This document shows, piece by piece, positions 1 through 15,600 of a DNA stretch of 64,000 bases (positions within the stretch are counted from its first letter, which is position 1; each line of letters starts with the position of its first letter). The stretch spans positions 2,792,501 through 2,856,500 of the forward strand of contig CM034132.1 in NCBI GenBank assembly GCA_019914995.1, in the 5' to 3' direction. The position numbers were made by a program, and so were the translations under genes. Source of the stretch: Acanthochlamys bracteata. Its lineage: Eukaryota; Streptophyta; Magnoliopsida; Pandanales; Velloziaceae. The notes beneath the pieces are model-generated. The model saw nothing but the letters and a program-made list of their open reading frames with translations, had not been told where the DNA came from and ran no database searches.

Positions 1-1059
1 GTCAAGTTTGCAGGAATTACTACAATTTATTAAAGCAAATATCAAAGATAGTGATGATAGAGGAACTTCAGCAACTCATCTACTGGACAAAGATGAACTC
101 TGAGAAACCTGTTTTGAGAAAGCAGCAGTGGTTTAGATGGGCGGCTTGTCAAGCTTCGTCAATTTCTCTCTGCAGGCCCTATATAGACAAAATGAATAGA
201 AAACCCACACTCTCATTTAAGGTATGACACAAAGTGTATAGAAAATCTGCACTATGTAATAGTGATTTTAAGTTAATGGCATCTTAGTGTATCAAAAGCC
301 TTACTGAGTGCGTAACGTGTTTTCCATATTAGTAAGATTCTTGTCTTGAATCTAGCAATTCTCTTGTACAAAATTAAATTTTGTGTACTCTATACTCCAT
401 AGTTTACCTTTCCATAACGTGCTTGTAATCGAAATATGTTTCTTATGAAACAAGGGCTTTCATCAATGCGAGGAGAGCGCTATGTCTTGATAGAAAACAA
501 AAAAGGAAAAAAATGAATGAATAAGTTTGTATAGAAATTTGGACAATGAAGATCACATTTGATGAGATTTAGGAGGACGTTTGTGAGTGCCTATAAAAAT
601 TTCTTTTTCTAAATGAAATAATTTTTTAATAATTTCTTGAAAATAAATTTAAATTTTCTTTTCTGACATAAAAAATAATAAAATAATATATAAAAAAATT
701 GTATGATATATAATTTTTTTATTATTTTATTTTAAAAATTTTGTAAAGTACTATTAAAAATTTATAAAAATAGTGAAGTGTTTATTTGGAACGATAAAAC
801 ACTTAGAAAGCTTTGCAAAATCCCCTCTTGTACAAGAATGGTGCAAAAAAATTGTTAGGTTACTATCAAAATAAACAATTGAGTTAGAAAATTGAAAATT
901 TACAAATTGATATACAACAAAAGTTGGCTTCACTGAGACTCATTATGGAAGAGTTTTTGGAATCTTCAATCAGCCTTGTCACCTTAATGCCCCGAGCCTC
1001 TAACTATCATGAGTGGTCTACAAGCTGAAAATTACAGCTGACCTTCGGTGTTACAATCC

Positions 1060-3498
<2,439 letters not shown>

Positions 3499-3599
3499 TA
3501 TCTCGTTCTTGTTCTTCGCAGCTGCTGGTTCTTTTGTTCTTTGTCAAACTCAAAAGAGATTCTTTGTGTTTTTTGTTTTCACTGTAGAATAAATTGTTC

Positions 3600-4367
3600 C
3601 ATAATAGTTAAAGAAAATTTAGGTTGACTCTTGGAAGTTTTCTAGCAACTCATTCTTTTAGTCCCCACCAGTATATGGGCGTGTTTTTATTTAGATATAA
3701 ACTTATTTTGTTTAAATGAATTTAAAAAATAAACTGAAAAATTAAAATATTTAATAAAATAATTTTTTATAGTTATGTTATATTAAAATTATTTTAAACA
3801 AACTAAAAAATATGTTTTTTTTAAAAATAAGTTATTTAAATTATTTATTTATTTTGTATTAAAAATAAATTTTAAAAAATTTATTTTCGCTAATTGATTG
3901 AAAAATCATATTCCAAACAAATAGTGCGTTTTTTAGATAAATTTATTTCTAAATTAAATTAAAATATTTATAAAATATTTTTTATTCTATATTAAAATAA
4001 AATTAAAATTAAGTTTTAAGAAATAAAATTTTTACTAAAAATATCTATGTAATATATTTTAATTATTTTGTATTAAAAGTTTGAAAAAAATAAATTTAAT
4101 GAGTCGGTAAAATAAACCCATAACATCCCTGGTTTCATCACAGTCCCTAAACTTTTTTGTATTAATTGTGTTTAAATGAGTTTGAAAATAATTTTATATA
4201 TTTTATTGTATTTGACTTATCCCCAGCAACCTAATTTATTAAAACTTGGAACAAAATTTGTTCATTTTCGTTAGCAGTTCAAAAAACTAGATACAGAAAG
4301 AAAAAATCTACGAAACTTAAGACCAAACTAAACTCCTGTTTTAACTACGGCACTAAATCTTCAATCT
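3600..4367. repeat. AT-rich spacer with MITE-like blocks (left arm)
   Basis: Between the head of PLSP1 and the tail of SKS, about 3,680-4,095 is almost pure A/T. It forms two adjacent blocks of roughly 200-250 and 170 bp, rich in AAATAA/TTATTT words that can pair with each other. Short Cyt/Gua-bearing edges (GGGCGTGTTTTTA, TTCCAAACAAATAGTGCG) resemble the edges of other AT blocks in the window. No coding capacity is seen. The same spacer is present inverted at about 25,055-25,820. Confidence 0.45.
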
Positions 4368-6511
4368 CTACGGGCATGCGAAATTCACCGTCGTAAAGTG
4401 CATGAAAAAGATGATCAGAACAATCGAGAGGGCTGAAATCCCCGTTCCACTGCTCGCATTATGTCCATTATTGCCACCTTCACCGTTGTTATTCCTTGCA
4501 GGTTTTGGCACACTACCAGCTCTCGGCGGCTGCTGCTGCACTGCGGCTTTCGGACTCTGAGCAGGTGCTTCTGTTGGAGTTGCAGCAGGAACTTGAGCAG
4601 CAGTGTGTTGACGACGTTGCTTGGTAGCTAGTTCTTTACGAGGATGCTGGCGGCCTTTACTTGCAACACTTCCGCAGAGCAAAACATTGTCAGGGATTGT
4701 CTTTTCGATTCGCGATCCAAAGTCGAACGCTGACTGTTTCACGCTGATGTAGAGCTGCTGGCCTAAGTACCTTCTTTCAGAATCTTCTGATCGGAGATTC
4801 CACATACCGGGATTGTTAAATTTTACAAGCACTACTGCCCATGATTTCGGATACACTTGTACTGTATGCGTGCCGGCTGCATTGAGAGTATCGTAGCCAA
4901 ATCTCGCCAACTCCGACCATGTTCCGTTACCCATCCTATATATATTACCAAAACAAATTCTATGTTATCAATCCGTCAGAGAAGAACACATGTACGTCGA
5001 AAAATTAGATAAAATTTAATATACTTACGATACAGGGAAGAAGGTGTGGCCGTCGAGGTGGAAGGTTTGCGGCTTATCCTCTAAATTCTCGAACACAATC
5101 TCGTAGTTCGCAAGGTAGCTTGCAGTGAAGACATTGGGAGCGACCACCGTGTTGTTGCCGGAACCAGCAACAGGTCTGCGGGACATGATGTCGTACTTGA
5201 AGACGCCTTCTGTGGATTGGAAGTATTCAGCGAGCTTCAACGGTGTTGCGGTGTCAATGTGTGAGACGCCATTGAATCCGTAACGGACCTTTCCATTAAC
5301 GACGGCCTTGTTGCTAGACAAGATAAGCTTTCTGAAGGAGCCTTCACCGTAGTGATACGCGCCTTGAGGTTTGGCGTCTGCACCGTTGACGGTACGGTTT
5401 TGTTTGAAAGAAAGCAACTGTGTGGAAGACCAGAATCCGCCGGAAGGAACAGGAGGTAGAAAAGGCACCGGAGGTCTGTTGGAGCCAATGTAGCGAATCA
5501 CGGCAGTGGTCATGATATCGGACTCAAAAAGACGAACAGAGTTGAAGCGGGCAGAGGCAACCATGTAGTAGTCACCAGGTTCTTGGTTGGCCTCGACAAG
5601 AACAGCAAAGCACCTGCCAACGGGAACGTCAAGGTAAAGGTACTGATTCTGCAACATGTGTGTGCCGTCCATCTCCACCAGCTTCATTACATGGCTTTGG
5701 AATCGGAAGCTAAGAGTGGTTTTCAGACCGACGTTGCATATCCGATACTTGTACGTCTTGCCCAATTCCATCACGAAGAGCGGGGGCTCGGCGCTCAAAT
5801 TAGCAGGGAACGCTCTTGCCTTGCCGTTGATAAGAACTCCGTTAGGGTGACCAAGTTCACCTCCGTTATCAAGTGTTTTTTCAAGGACACCATGGTTCTT
5901 GGTGTACCAATCGTTTACGATTACCGTGTAGTCGTCGGCGGGTGTCTTGTAAGGTACTGGTGCATTAGGACGGCTGTTGATTTGCAACCCTCCAAAGCCT
6001 CCGGCAGCCTTCTGTAAGCCGATGGACGGGTAATATGAAAAGCTTCCCATCTGATCATCTACTTGAAATCGATATGTGTAGTTTTTCCCAGGCATGATTG
6101 GACAGTTAGTCCCCGGCATTCCGTCTTGCCATGAATTTCCTGTCTGATGGATGCCGTTCCTGCTCAATGGATGCGTAAATTCATTGTTCAATTGTTGTTC
6201 AATGCAAACAACAGTTATAGCATGAACTAAGAATTAATCAAGAAGAATGTGTACCATGTGAAGAGAAGGGGTTCAGTGAGTTTGTTGAAGACGTCGATGA
6301 TTAGATTATCGCCCGTGGTGCAGCTGATTTTAGGACCGGGGAACTCTCCGTTGATCAGAATTCCTTGTTGCTTGACACCCATTGGCGCAATGATTCCGTA
6401 CGTCACGTCCCAGTGATAGTACAGGTCTTCCGATACCACAACGGAGACGAAGAAGCAAACCACCATTGCTGCGAGGAGGGCTGCCGTTGAAGCAGTCGCT
6501 GATCTTGCCAT
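4368..6511 (-). CDS. SKU5-similar (SKS) multicopper-oxidase-like protein, copy A
   Basis: Three exons (6511-6255, 6159-5029, 4935-4368) join in frame to 651 residues ending in TAG. Residues 1-27 form a signal peptide ending near VVVS. Three cupredoxin domains follow: an N-terminal domain with GEFPGPKI and SWQDGMPGTNCPI, a middle domain, and a third with FHLDGHTFFPV and WNLRSEDSERRYLGQQ. As in other SKS and Bp10-type proteins, most copper-ligand histidines of ascorbate oxidase are replaced, for example the first HWHG box reads TWNGIH, so oxidase activity is unlikely. The family acts at the cell surface in wall expansion and pollen-tube growth. An extra Pro/Ala/Gln-rich tail of about 90 residues ends in a hydrophobic stretch resembling a GPI-anchor signal. 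Length exceeds the usual 540-590 residues because of that tail. Confidence 0.9.
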
Positions 6512-6572
6512 GTTTGATTCTCTCTCTAGTCTCTAATCTTAATTCACAGAGTAGAAGAAGAGGCATTGTTGT

Positions 6573-6582
6573 GTATATATAG
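6573..6582 (-). promoter_or_regulatory. TATA box of SKS copy A
   Basis: The minus strand reads CTATATATAC about 60-70 bases upstream of the SKS ATG, followed by an A/C-rich leader, a normal position for a plant core promoter. The same box is present in the other arm. A run of AACTCC repeats lies just upstream (about 6,612-6,690). Confidence 0.6.
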
Positions 6583-7279
6583 AGAGGGAGTTTGTTTTTG
6601 CCGGTGTTGTTGTTGGAGTTGGAGTTGGAGTTGAAGTAAACAGAGAGAAGCAGAGACTCCATAACCAAGTCCAACTCCAACTCTTTTAAAGAGTTCGAAA
6701 AGAAACCCTCTACTAGAGTTTCTTTTTGTTTCGGACACTTCTCAGTGAACCTGGACGGTTCATTTTAATCAATGGTCCAGATCTATCTCCGTTAAACTCG
6801 AAATAGTAGTCATGCAGAATTGCAACAAGCGTAATATTACACAAAAAATATTGACATGTTCCATGAAATTCTGCGTTAGAAAACGTTCTTTTTCTTGATA
6901 TAGAATTCGCAAATGTTGATTCAACATAAGAACAGAGCAGAAAATAGGCACTGAATAATCCTTTTGATAGGAAATCGCCACGCAAAGAATAGTTCACACT
7001 CATGATTTTTCAAGAACATGCAACATTTCAATTTTTGTGCAAACAATCTGAATATTACACACTTGCATATCTGAATTTACTAGATGGTATACAATACAAT
7101 TGACAAAGCTTGATCAGTTGTGTTTATCAGACCCATCCATGGGAAGGACATTGTTGAAATCTTCATGGGTAGTGAATTCAATTCCTTTATCGCAGTGTTT
7201 GCTGAAGCTTTGAAAGACTTTGTCGTAAGGAATTATGACTTCAATTTTGATATGATTACACGAAGTCCTCTTCCAGTTC

Positions 7280-10150
7280 CTGCAGTGACTTTTAGTTGAT
7301 GCAAATTCTTTGTTCGTGGTCATCTTCTCAGAGACCATCAAGCCTTTGTAGCTCCTTATCTCTGCCTGTCTCTCCTTCTCGAGCCTCTCCAACTCCTCCC
7401 GTCGTTTCTTTGAAAAAACCGATAGATTTTTTTAAATGAAGCTTACACAACAAGAAAAACAGCCCCAGCAAGCAGTGACACATAACAGCATATTGTAGAC
7501 GAGCATGCTAACATCAGGCAACCAAATCACGATTTTGCTAGACCACTCATCTTCACAGGTAAATAACCTATGAGAATACAGAAAGATATCAAAGACTTAC
7601 TTTATCTCTTAGCTGAAATTTTCTTTCCGCTCTTTCAGCTGCATTGACAGATGCCCTTTCAGCTGCACTGTGAAAGAATGAGTCAGATGAATTTGTCATA
7701 CTAGCATTGACAACTTGATTGCATAAAAGCTTCAACTTAGTATAAGGAGAGAATTAACAAAAACAACCCTCTGACCAATGGAAGACAAATGGTTCAAATC
7801 ATGCAACTAAATGAAGAGAAAATTTATGACACCAAATCCCTATTCAAGGATACAAATCAAAAGAATAGAATTCAATGAAAAATGTACATAAGTAAATGTA
7901 CATTCTAATTGAGCATCTGCAAAGTACATATCCTCAATAGTATCCTTAACTTAAAGCTCCAAAAACTGAAAAATTATTCTTAAGTGTAAAATGCTGAAAC
8001 TAAATGTACTTGCATTGAGAAGGTTGTTGTCTATAAGCATACACAGAACCAAAAGAAGAGGAGAGCGAGAGAGAGAGAGAGAGAGAGAGAGAAGTCAGTA
8101 GAGATTGGGCGAGTTGCTTTCACCCGACTAGAAGGTACACCTTCTATAAAACGCTATTTAAGTAATCCATCCATAGATAGTTACAGACGGTGATTCATCC
8201 TCATTACAGAATAATAAGCATAATTTTAAGGTGCAAAATCTGGTAATTTACCTTTCAGGTCCGCCTTCCTCTCCACTTTTCTTTTGTTCAATCTATTGAC
8301 AATCTCATTAATATGTTTCTCCACCCTCACAGTATGCACCTATACAGAACTTAAAGTCAGTTGCAATTGCATATCATCTGTAGAAACACTTTCGAAAAGC
8401 ACAGATACTGCAAACTCTTAAAAAAGAACGAGCTTTAACTCTTAAGGTATTTACTTCTGTACATGTCAATAAATAGGAAACACCAAAAGATTCTTACAAT
8501 TTCTGAAGTGATAGAGCTCTATCCAAAGTGCTAAACATCATTTCAATTCTTTACATATCATAAGTCAAGGTAATTTGACTAATTATAAATTTTGGTAAAC
8601 ATATATAAATTGCATAATCAATAATATTTTTCAGCTCATATGTGCTCATCCACACGAGCATTTGTATTGAACAGACACCAAAGACTTATGAATGCTACAA
8701 AGGACCTCAAGGTGTTTTATTTTAAATACAAAGTGAACCAATAACGGCATCATGAAAAATGAACACATGGTTTCAAGTCAATAGAAATTTTTCTGAAAAG
8801 AGAACATGCAGGTTGAGGGTTTCCATCATATGAATCTTCCAAAAAAATCATACAGGATAGCGCAGACAGAATGAAAAGGAAACACCTTGATGCGATCAGA
8901 AAAACGAGCATGTCAAACAAATGCAAAAAGTGCAGCCACCGCTTATTTGTCCGGTGAACTGAGATATGGCATATGTAACCATGGTATATAAACAACGTCA
9001 ACATTGTTCACCTTATTCCCTAACAAGACAGTATAAGTAACACATACAAATTCTCAAACATCCTCCAAGAAGCAAAGACAGGTCCTAGAAGGTTTCACAA
9101 ATTATGGCAATACTATGTTAACCAATTTTACACATATAACAGCTTGCAAAAGAAGGATGCATGCTATAATTTCAAAGAAAGAATTTCAGAAAAGGACTAA
9201 GGGAATACCTTGGATTGAATTGGCTTTTACAAGCTGGGCGCAGTCTTCCAATAAACCTTCACTTATATCATCAATTGCCTGACCTTTGCTCATTCTTACG
9301 TAGACGTGCGCAGAGGACATCTTATCCACATGGAACCTGCAACCAGAAGAACCAAATCACTTCAACTGAAACAGTGACTACCCCAATGTAGTTCAAGTTC
9401 CAAGCAAAACCTAAGAGGTTAAAGGAGATCCGCCAGATTTTATGATACAAGGGTCCCAAAACACCAAAACAAAATGTTTCTTCTGATGACAAGCTATCAA
9501 ATCCATTTAAAGATAAGATAGAATCTCTTCCAAATACTCAAATGCTGACTACCTTAAGCATCACAAATGTGTTCTTTTCCTGTTCTTCAATCTAAAATAG
9601 CTTCAGGCAAAACAATCAACCTTATAACTAACATCAAACAATATAGGTGATATTGCAAATACACATACCAGCTAAATGCCGAGGTTCTATTTTCTTTTAA
9701 CTACGGAGTAAAAATCCAGCATCAAAGTAAAATTATAGGAACAAAGAGGAATTGTCTGACAGAATAAATGAAAACCAAATTGTAACATTTTACCAACAAA
9801 GTTTCAAACTTTTGAGCTTTAAAAATTTATGACCATGAAATGATAAATTCAAATACACTGAATTCAGATGATTGTATCAATAGCAGATCCAAGATCCATA
9901 TCAAAGCAAAAGGACATAAAAGACTGTTCTGTTTAAGTAATTAAGCGCCGTTCTACATCAGCCTCTACAGAATCAAATGAATCAAACAACAAACACAAAT
10001 TGAAACGATAAGAACAGCAAATTGCAGCGATTGTTACCAGATATCTTCAGGGTACCCGTATTTGATCCACTCTTCGTTCTCGTGCTTATCAACACCCATG
10101 CAAATTGTGTAGTCGCTTGCTTCCGGCCGAGCTTTGAAGTAGAAAACCAT
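7280..10150 (-). pseudogene. CCDC25 / Jlp2-family (NFACT-R, DUF814) gene, decayed
   Basis: Minus-strand exons match plant CCDC25-like proteins. 10150-10038 starts [19 protein letters not shown]; 9336-9209 carries [12 protein letters not shown] and KANSIQG; 9019-8980 is NKVNNVDVVYIPW; 8340-8252 is VHTVRVEKHINEIVNRLN; 7672-7602 is NAAERAERKFQLRDK; and about 7410-7280 carries the basic coiled tail. The family has an NFACT-R-like domain followed by a charged C-terminus. Two defects are visible. The expected exon of about 20 residues (family motif SNLKKTASMDVGQVGFHN) is not found anywhere in 8,341-8,979, and skipping it shifts the frame. Near the end, the conserved LQELEEDF motif is present but in a different frame from the upstream sequence. 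First-exon coding and splice sites look healthy, so decay is recent or the assembly has lost sequence. Confidence 0.75.
8063..8092. repeat. (GA)n microsatellite
   Basis: A nearly perfect GA dinucleotide run of about 28 bases with one interruption (GCGA), located in an intron of the CCDC25-like pseudogene. Confidence 0.9.
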
Positions 10151-10659
10151 TACCGATCGATCAATGAAGTCGATTTCGACGCCCGATCGATCTAAGGCTT
10201 CAAATAAAGAAGACAGATTCGGAACGAAGGCTTTCGAGCAGAAGCAGAAATCATTTAGAAAAAGGCTTCTTTGATAATGTCGTGAAGAAAGAACAAAAAA
10301 GCAAAATTAAAAGAACACGAAGAATTCTTGAGGGCTTCCCTTTACATATTCCAACTGTCAGGTCTTCCTTTGAAACATTTAATATTTACCAAAATAGTCC
10401 ATTTAATAATAGGTTTTTTATCTTATAAAGAGAACCACCGTAGACATTTGAACAAATTATTACAGACTAGGATCACGAAAAAGTTCTTTTCTGAAACAAT
10501 ACCTTCCTTCGCCGAACAACAGAAGAAGGTTCACTGCGCTTTCAAATCTCTGCCCTCCGTGCTGCATCCTGCCTCCACATTCCGGCAACTACACAATCTT
10601 CCGCTTCCATTCTCGTAGCTCTTTACACAGAACGTCGTTCGGTCAGTTTACCGGCAGTC

Positions 10660-11370
10660 GTTTGCCAACTCCATGCCTACCCTCTTGTTTCTGGCTTTGC
10701 TTTGTTCGCTGCACCGGTTTTCTACAACTGGCTCGCCGATCATTACAAAAAGCTCGTTTTCTTTTACAAATGATGCAGCAAAAGAACTATCTGCATTCTC
10801 ATTCTTGGAACTTCTTGATAAGTGGTTACTCAAACTTAGGCGGCATGGTTGTTGCACGTAACTGTTCGATGAAATGCCCGAGAAAAACACTGTTTCTTGG
10901 AACACGGTGATTTATGTGTATGAAAATTTTGGACCTTGTGATAGATTGGGAGTTCGGATCGGCGCATTCTTTGATATCCAGCAGCATGGGGTCGTCTCCT
11001 GCGACCTCTCTATGGGGGCCTATGTGACTGAGGTCTGGAATGTTTGGCAGGCCACGGGCGTATCTTCTATGTGATGCAAGAGTGTAACATTATTTCATGG
11101 ATTACAATGCTCTCCAGACATGCTAAACATGGGTGCCATTTGAAAGTACTCCAGTTATACAGTGTAATGATTCAATGTGGAGAACTACCAGATTACATAA
11201 GCTTTCTCTCTATGTTTGACTATAATATCTGCCTTCTAGAGCAGGGTAAGCAACTCCGTGCCCAAATATTTAAAACTGGACATCACAAGAATTCCCAACT
11301 TAGATTTCTTCTGAATGACATGCATGGGAAAGCTGGGAATACTACAAAAAAATTTCCATAAGTCCAAGTG
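10660..11370 (+). pseudogene. PPR (PLS-class) pseudogene fragment
   Basis: Pieces of pentatricopeptide repeats follow each other in different frames. HSWNFLISGYSNLGGMVVAR (10,801-10,860) is followed in another frame by MPEKNTVSWNTVIYVYENFG (from 10,874), then in a third by ECNIISWITMLSRHAKHG, GELPDYISFLSMF and EQGKQLRAQIFKTGH (11,090-11,300). The spacing and the W/N-V-S-W motifs are typical of PLS-class organellar RNA-editing PPR proteins. No continuous frame exists, the repeats are few, and no E or DYW domain is seen. This is a degraded remnant, unrelated to the intact PPR gene at 37,832-40,809. Confidence 0.75.
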
Positions 11371-12604
11371 ATGTTAATGGGAAACATGAAAGTTTGTAGA
11401 CTCTGTGAGAGATGGTGTGTGGGAAGCTGCTATTTTTGTTCTGTCATCTTGTTCTATGACCATTTAGATGACACTCGAAATGGCACCTGTAGATCAATCT
11501 CTGTTCATAGTACTTTATCTTGAAACTACGTTTTACAGGTGAAAATCCGAGCAGCATGTTAGGCTTCAATCTCTGCTTGTTCTGGTGCATGGCTATGCAA
11601 TGGCACAATATGGCATGTAGGAGAGCACAACTGCTTGGCAGCCCAGTGGCTAAAACAGAAGATCAATCAGACGCGACTACTTGCCTCTGAGGTTCAGTTG
11701 GCCTAAGAAGCTAAAACTTTACATGGCCGGTATTGATCCAACGATTTTTGACTTTAGATTAGCTAACATATCTGCGTAAAAGATAAAAAGACGTTAGATC
11801 TAATGTATGTACGAATCTTTTCTTTTCAGGTTGAGTTCTTTAGAGAAAATATTCTAGCTGAAACCTGCATTCAAGCTCCTGGTCTACCACAGGCTAAACT
11901 GCTGCTGGATGATTGATGCTTTGATGATCCCCAGAGTTAAACTCTTCGAACGTAAATGAGCCTGGCATCCCTTTGTTGCTGTCGGTTAACCCCAAGTTTC
12001 TCACCTGATGGCGTAATGGGTCCCTCCAAACGGAGTATGCCGCATTGTCTGACCTCTTGAAAGTATATTGAATATCTGTTCTTTGATTCCTTGAGTAACT
12101 CTCAATTCCGCCTCAGAGCCAGAATCTTTTGGTGCTATATATAAAATGTAGAAATGTGGTTATCCTTGTTCCTTGTACATGGAGCTGCCTCCACAGCTTC
12201 TACTTGGCCCAAGTTCAGAGTCTTTACACAGTGGAGCCTCTATTATGCAAAACTAATCTTTCTAGTTCTATATTGCAAAATATACTTGGGTCCTTTTAAG
12301 GAAAAAATCTATACTCGAGGGTGTTTCTCAATAAAGTTCCAGCCGTCAAAAGAAGAAAGACAGAAAAAACTAAAGAAGAAAGGAAGAAAGAACTAGTTCA
12401 TCTTCGATAGAGAAGAAAAAAGAAAAGAAAGATCTAATCTTTCAGGAGTTTTTCGTTAATCTATGGCAGCAAGCATTAGTTGTTTTTCTCGATTCTTTCA
12501 AGTTTGAGCAAACAATTAAAGATCGGAAGGAGATATTTTTAATAGAAAAACAACGTATACAGAGTTGCAGAGATTGAATTGAATTGGAGAATATTCAAAC
12601 AACA
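11371..12604. other. Intergenic region and LIKE-COV 5' leader
   Basis: No supported gene. Short open stretches show no recognisable family. The segment 12,350-12,440 is strongly purine-rich (GAAAGA words) and probably lies in the promoter or 5' untranslated region of the LIKE-COV gene. Confidence 0.4.
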
Positions 12605-15600
12605 ATGGGCGATGATAAGGTTATTGGCGGTAGTAGAGTTGAGAGAGACAGGGAACTGTTGATTCCTGTAGGAGAAGAAGTTCCAGCTACTGATTTTGAT
12701 TCAAACAAGCCCCCGGCGTCTTCTTCCGCTGCAGGCCATTTAAACCACACCAGTAGAGAGGTAATTGTTTAATTTGGTTTAATTCGATTTGATTTCACGA
12801 AGATTTGTTGCTAAGGAAGTCGATTTCTGGTTAGTTTAGGACTGATTTAGCTTTCTTTTTGTGCATTTTGATGTGTCGGGTGATTAAACCTGGTGACATA
12901 TGATGGAATTGGTTACCAAAATTCTCCGTAAAGCCTTACATGCATGCATGGGTGATTACGCTAGAAGAAATATTCAGAATTTTATTTCTCATCGCAGGCA
13001 AAGTTTTTTAGAAAAATTCATTTCCAACAGTTATAACTCTTTTCAGCAATTGGAGCTAGAAGAAAGATTTCATTTTGATTGTCATTCTGGCTGTTCAACG
13101 CTCAGGTAGAGTCTAGATAAATTGGCAACTGCTTTTAGGGCTAGCAATGGGCAACCTGACTCCTATTTTATACATGCAGCAGTAGAATCAAGCCCTCTAT
13201 CATTTGAATTATCTCTGTCTCTATAACTTTATTTAGTCTAGTTGCTTCTCATCTCTTATAAGGAAACTTGATTTGGTTTAGACTTACTAATGCATGATCT
13301 AATTCTTTTCTACTCCTTGCTATTGGACTGTTTCTAGTAGTTGTACAGTAATTGTTACCATTTACTAGAAACTTAGCAATTCGTTTAAGTTGTTACCTTA
13401 GTGGGTTGGTTGTTGATCTCTAGCTTTCCTATTGGTATCAAACTGAACTACCATAGTCAAGTGTGCCAATTTTTCCATGACCTATTCCTAGGACATTATG
13501 GTCTAGCTAGTTTTTTGAAGAGGTTGTTGTAGCAGTTCTGGTGTTGGGATTAACTAGGATGCCATGACACTCCCTTTTGACGTCGTAACATGTCCAACTG
13601 GTAGTTTCTTATTTTTCTTCCCTGTGCTGTTCATCATGGTGAGTTTCTTTATTCTCATCTGTTTTTGTTCGTTAGCTCATCAGCACTTACGAAGGACTTG
13701 CTGCAGATAAGGCCATACTTTGTGAATTCATTCAACACAAGTTGAAATACTTTTGAGATACTTGATTTGCTGCTTTTCCATTAAGCTATCTACGCACTGC
13801 ATGCAGGCTTTTTCTAAAGTTATCCGTAGCTGGGCTTCAAAAAAGTTCATGACTGGATGGTGAGTTTTCTCATGTGCTTTTTTTTTTATAAAAAATAACT
13901 TTTGCTTTTAGCATAAAATTAACCTCATGTAAATTATGAGATACAGATTTATATTTTCCAAACCAAGCCCTCTCATTAGTTATTTATCTTCTAATATGGC
14001 TTGGTGCAGTCATTGAAACTTTGAAGAGGCTGCATGTTTTAACATCCAAAAAATTTCTCCCACATGTTGACGTTTGCCTTTTCCTTAGCTGTCAGTCGTT
14101 TAGTATGCTTTGTCTAGCAGAAAAAGTATGTATGGCTAGGCTGGTGCTCATATCCTTTTCTGTTTATGCAGTTTTTTAGGTTACTTTAAAAGATGGTATG
14201 TAAAATTCTTTGGAGAATTCTTAATCTTATTGAAGCTTAAGGTTCTTGTGATTATTTTGACTCTTTGAGGTCCTTCCCCCGTAGCTTAGTCTATAAGAAA
14301 TCATGGACAGAAGCTTGTCATGTCTTTTGATTATCATATCCTTCATTTAAATGTCAAAGTCCGCCATGAGTTGGGGTATCTTAAACCTAGTTTATAATTC
14401 TTCCATGGAGGATCTGAACAGTTTACAAATAATTTGGGCTTGAGACAATAAATTGTCTTCCTTGTTTTTATTTGACTAGTAACTTCTCGTTCTGTCTAGA
14501 GAGGTAATTATAGATTGATCTTTCAAACCAGTTACATCTTGCTGTTGTATTATGTGCTTCCTCATTGCAAACTGTTGTTTAAAATGAAATGCTCTTTTGC
14601 TTAGATGACAAGGAAAAGCTACTATCTTTGCATGAAGTTGTATCTAACCATTTTAATAGTTTTTATGGATAATACCATAGATGTGTGAGCTAGATATGCT
14701 TAATATATGTGCATATTGGAATTATGGCATGCTTGTTTATTAACATTACTGCTTCATTTTGTTCCTCATTACAGTGTTATCCTATTTCCAATAGCTGTGA
14801 CATTCTACATTACATGGTGGTTCATTCGTTTTGTGGATGGGTTTTTCTCGCCGATCTATGCTCAACTTGGAATTAATATCTTTGGTATGCATCTATGTTA
14901 TACCTCTTCCTTTCTTGCAAATATATTGCTGTCTACTTTTCTGGCATATTGTGATGTACTTCTTAGACATGCTATCACATACTTTCTTTGTCTTACCTTG
15001 CACTTTTCTGTTTCATACTCTTCCCAATCATATTGGTACCTTACTGTTTACTTAAGCTACTTTGTGCCTCATATAGGCAGCAGGACCTGTACCCTAGGAT
15101 TAAGTCAAAAAGCCTGGATGTTTTTAAGTTTGTTATTTTTGGCTTATAGGTCTTGTTATATGCAACAAAAGTTCATTTGGATGCTCTTGTAAGTTAAGCT
15201 GCTAAGTTTCCCTCCATTGAGTTTTAGGGGTATCACTGACAAAGAGCAGTGTTTCACAATAAATGCTTTATTAAGTTACTTCAATAAAGTTGAATATTTT
15301 GATTTGTAGATCTATGCCATATTGTTAGTAGCTTGATTATTTTTATTTAAAGAAATTCTGGTGGCATTTCACCTGACTTCATTAGTGTACCGGAAATGCT
15401 GGCATTTTTGTAATTTAGCACCTGACTTATTAAGCTGCATCTCAAACTAAATATTGGTTCTGAATGGGGCATATGAAATTTGCATGTATGTTATATATCC
15501 GTACTTACCTCGTGATTTAATGCGAGTACTTCATTTTGTCTGTTGTGCATCGTTTATGCTTTGCTTATTTGCATCTTATTTATTCACTTTTCATTTTATC

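Noticed and set aside
5583..6017. 144-residue open frame antisense to SKS exon 2
   Set aside because: It lies entirely within a well-supported exon on the other strand and has no recognisable domain; the copy in the right arm is interrupted.
6713..7003. 96-residue minus-strand open frame just inside the left arm edge
   Set aside because: No homology, AT-rich, and it crosses the inverted-repeat boundary; most likely chance.
14707..15192. 161-residue hydrophobic open frame on the plus strand
   Set aside because: Only its part at 14,775-14,884 is coding (LIKE-COV exon 3); the rest reads through an intron, and its hydrophobicity comes from T-rich intronic sequence.
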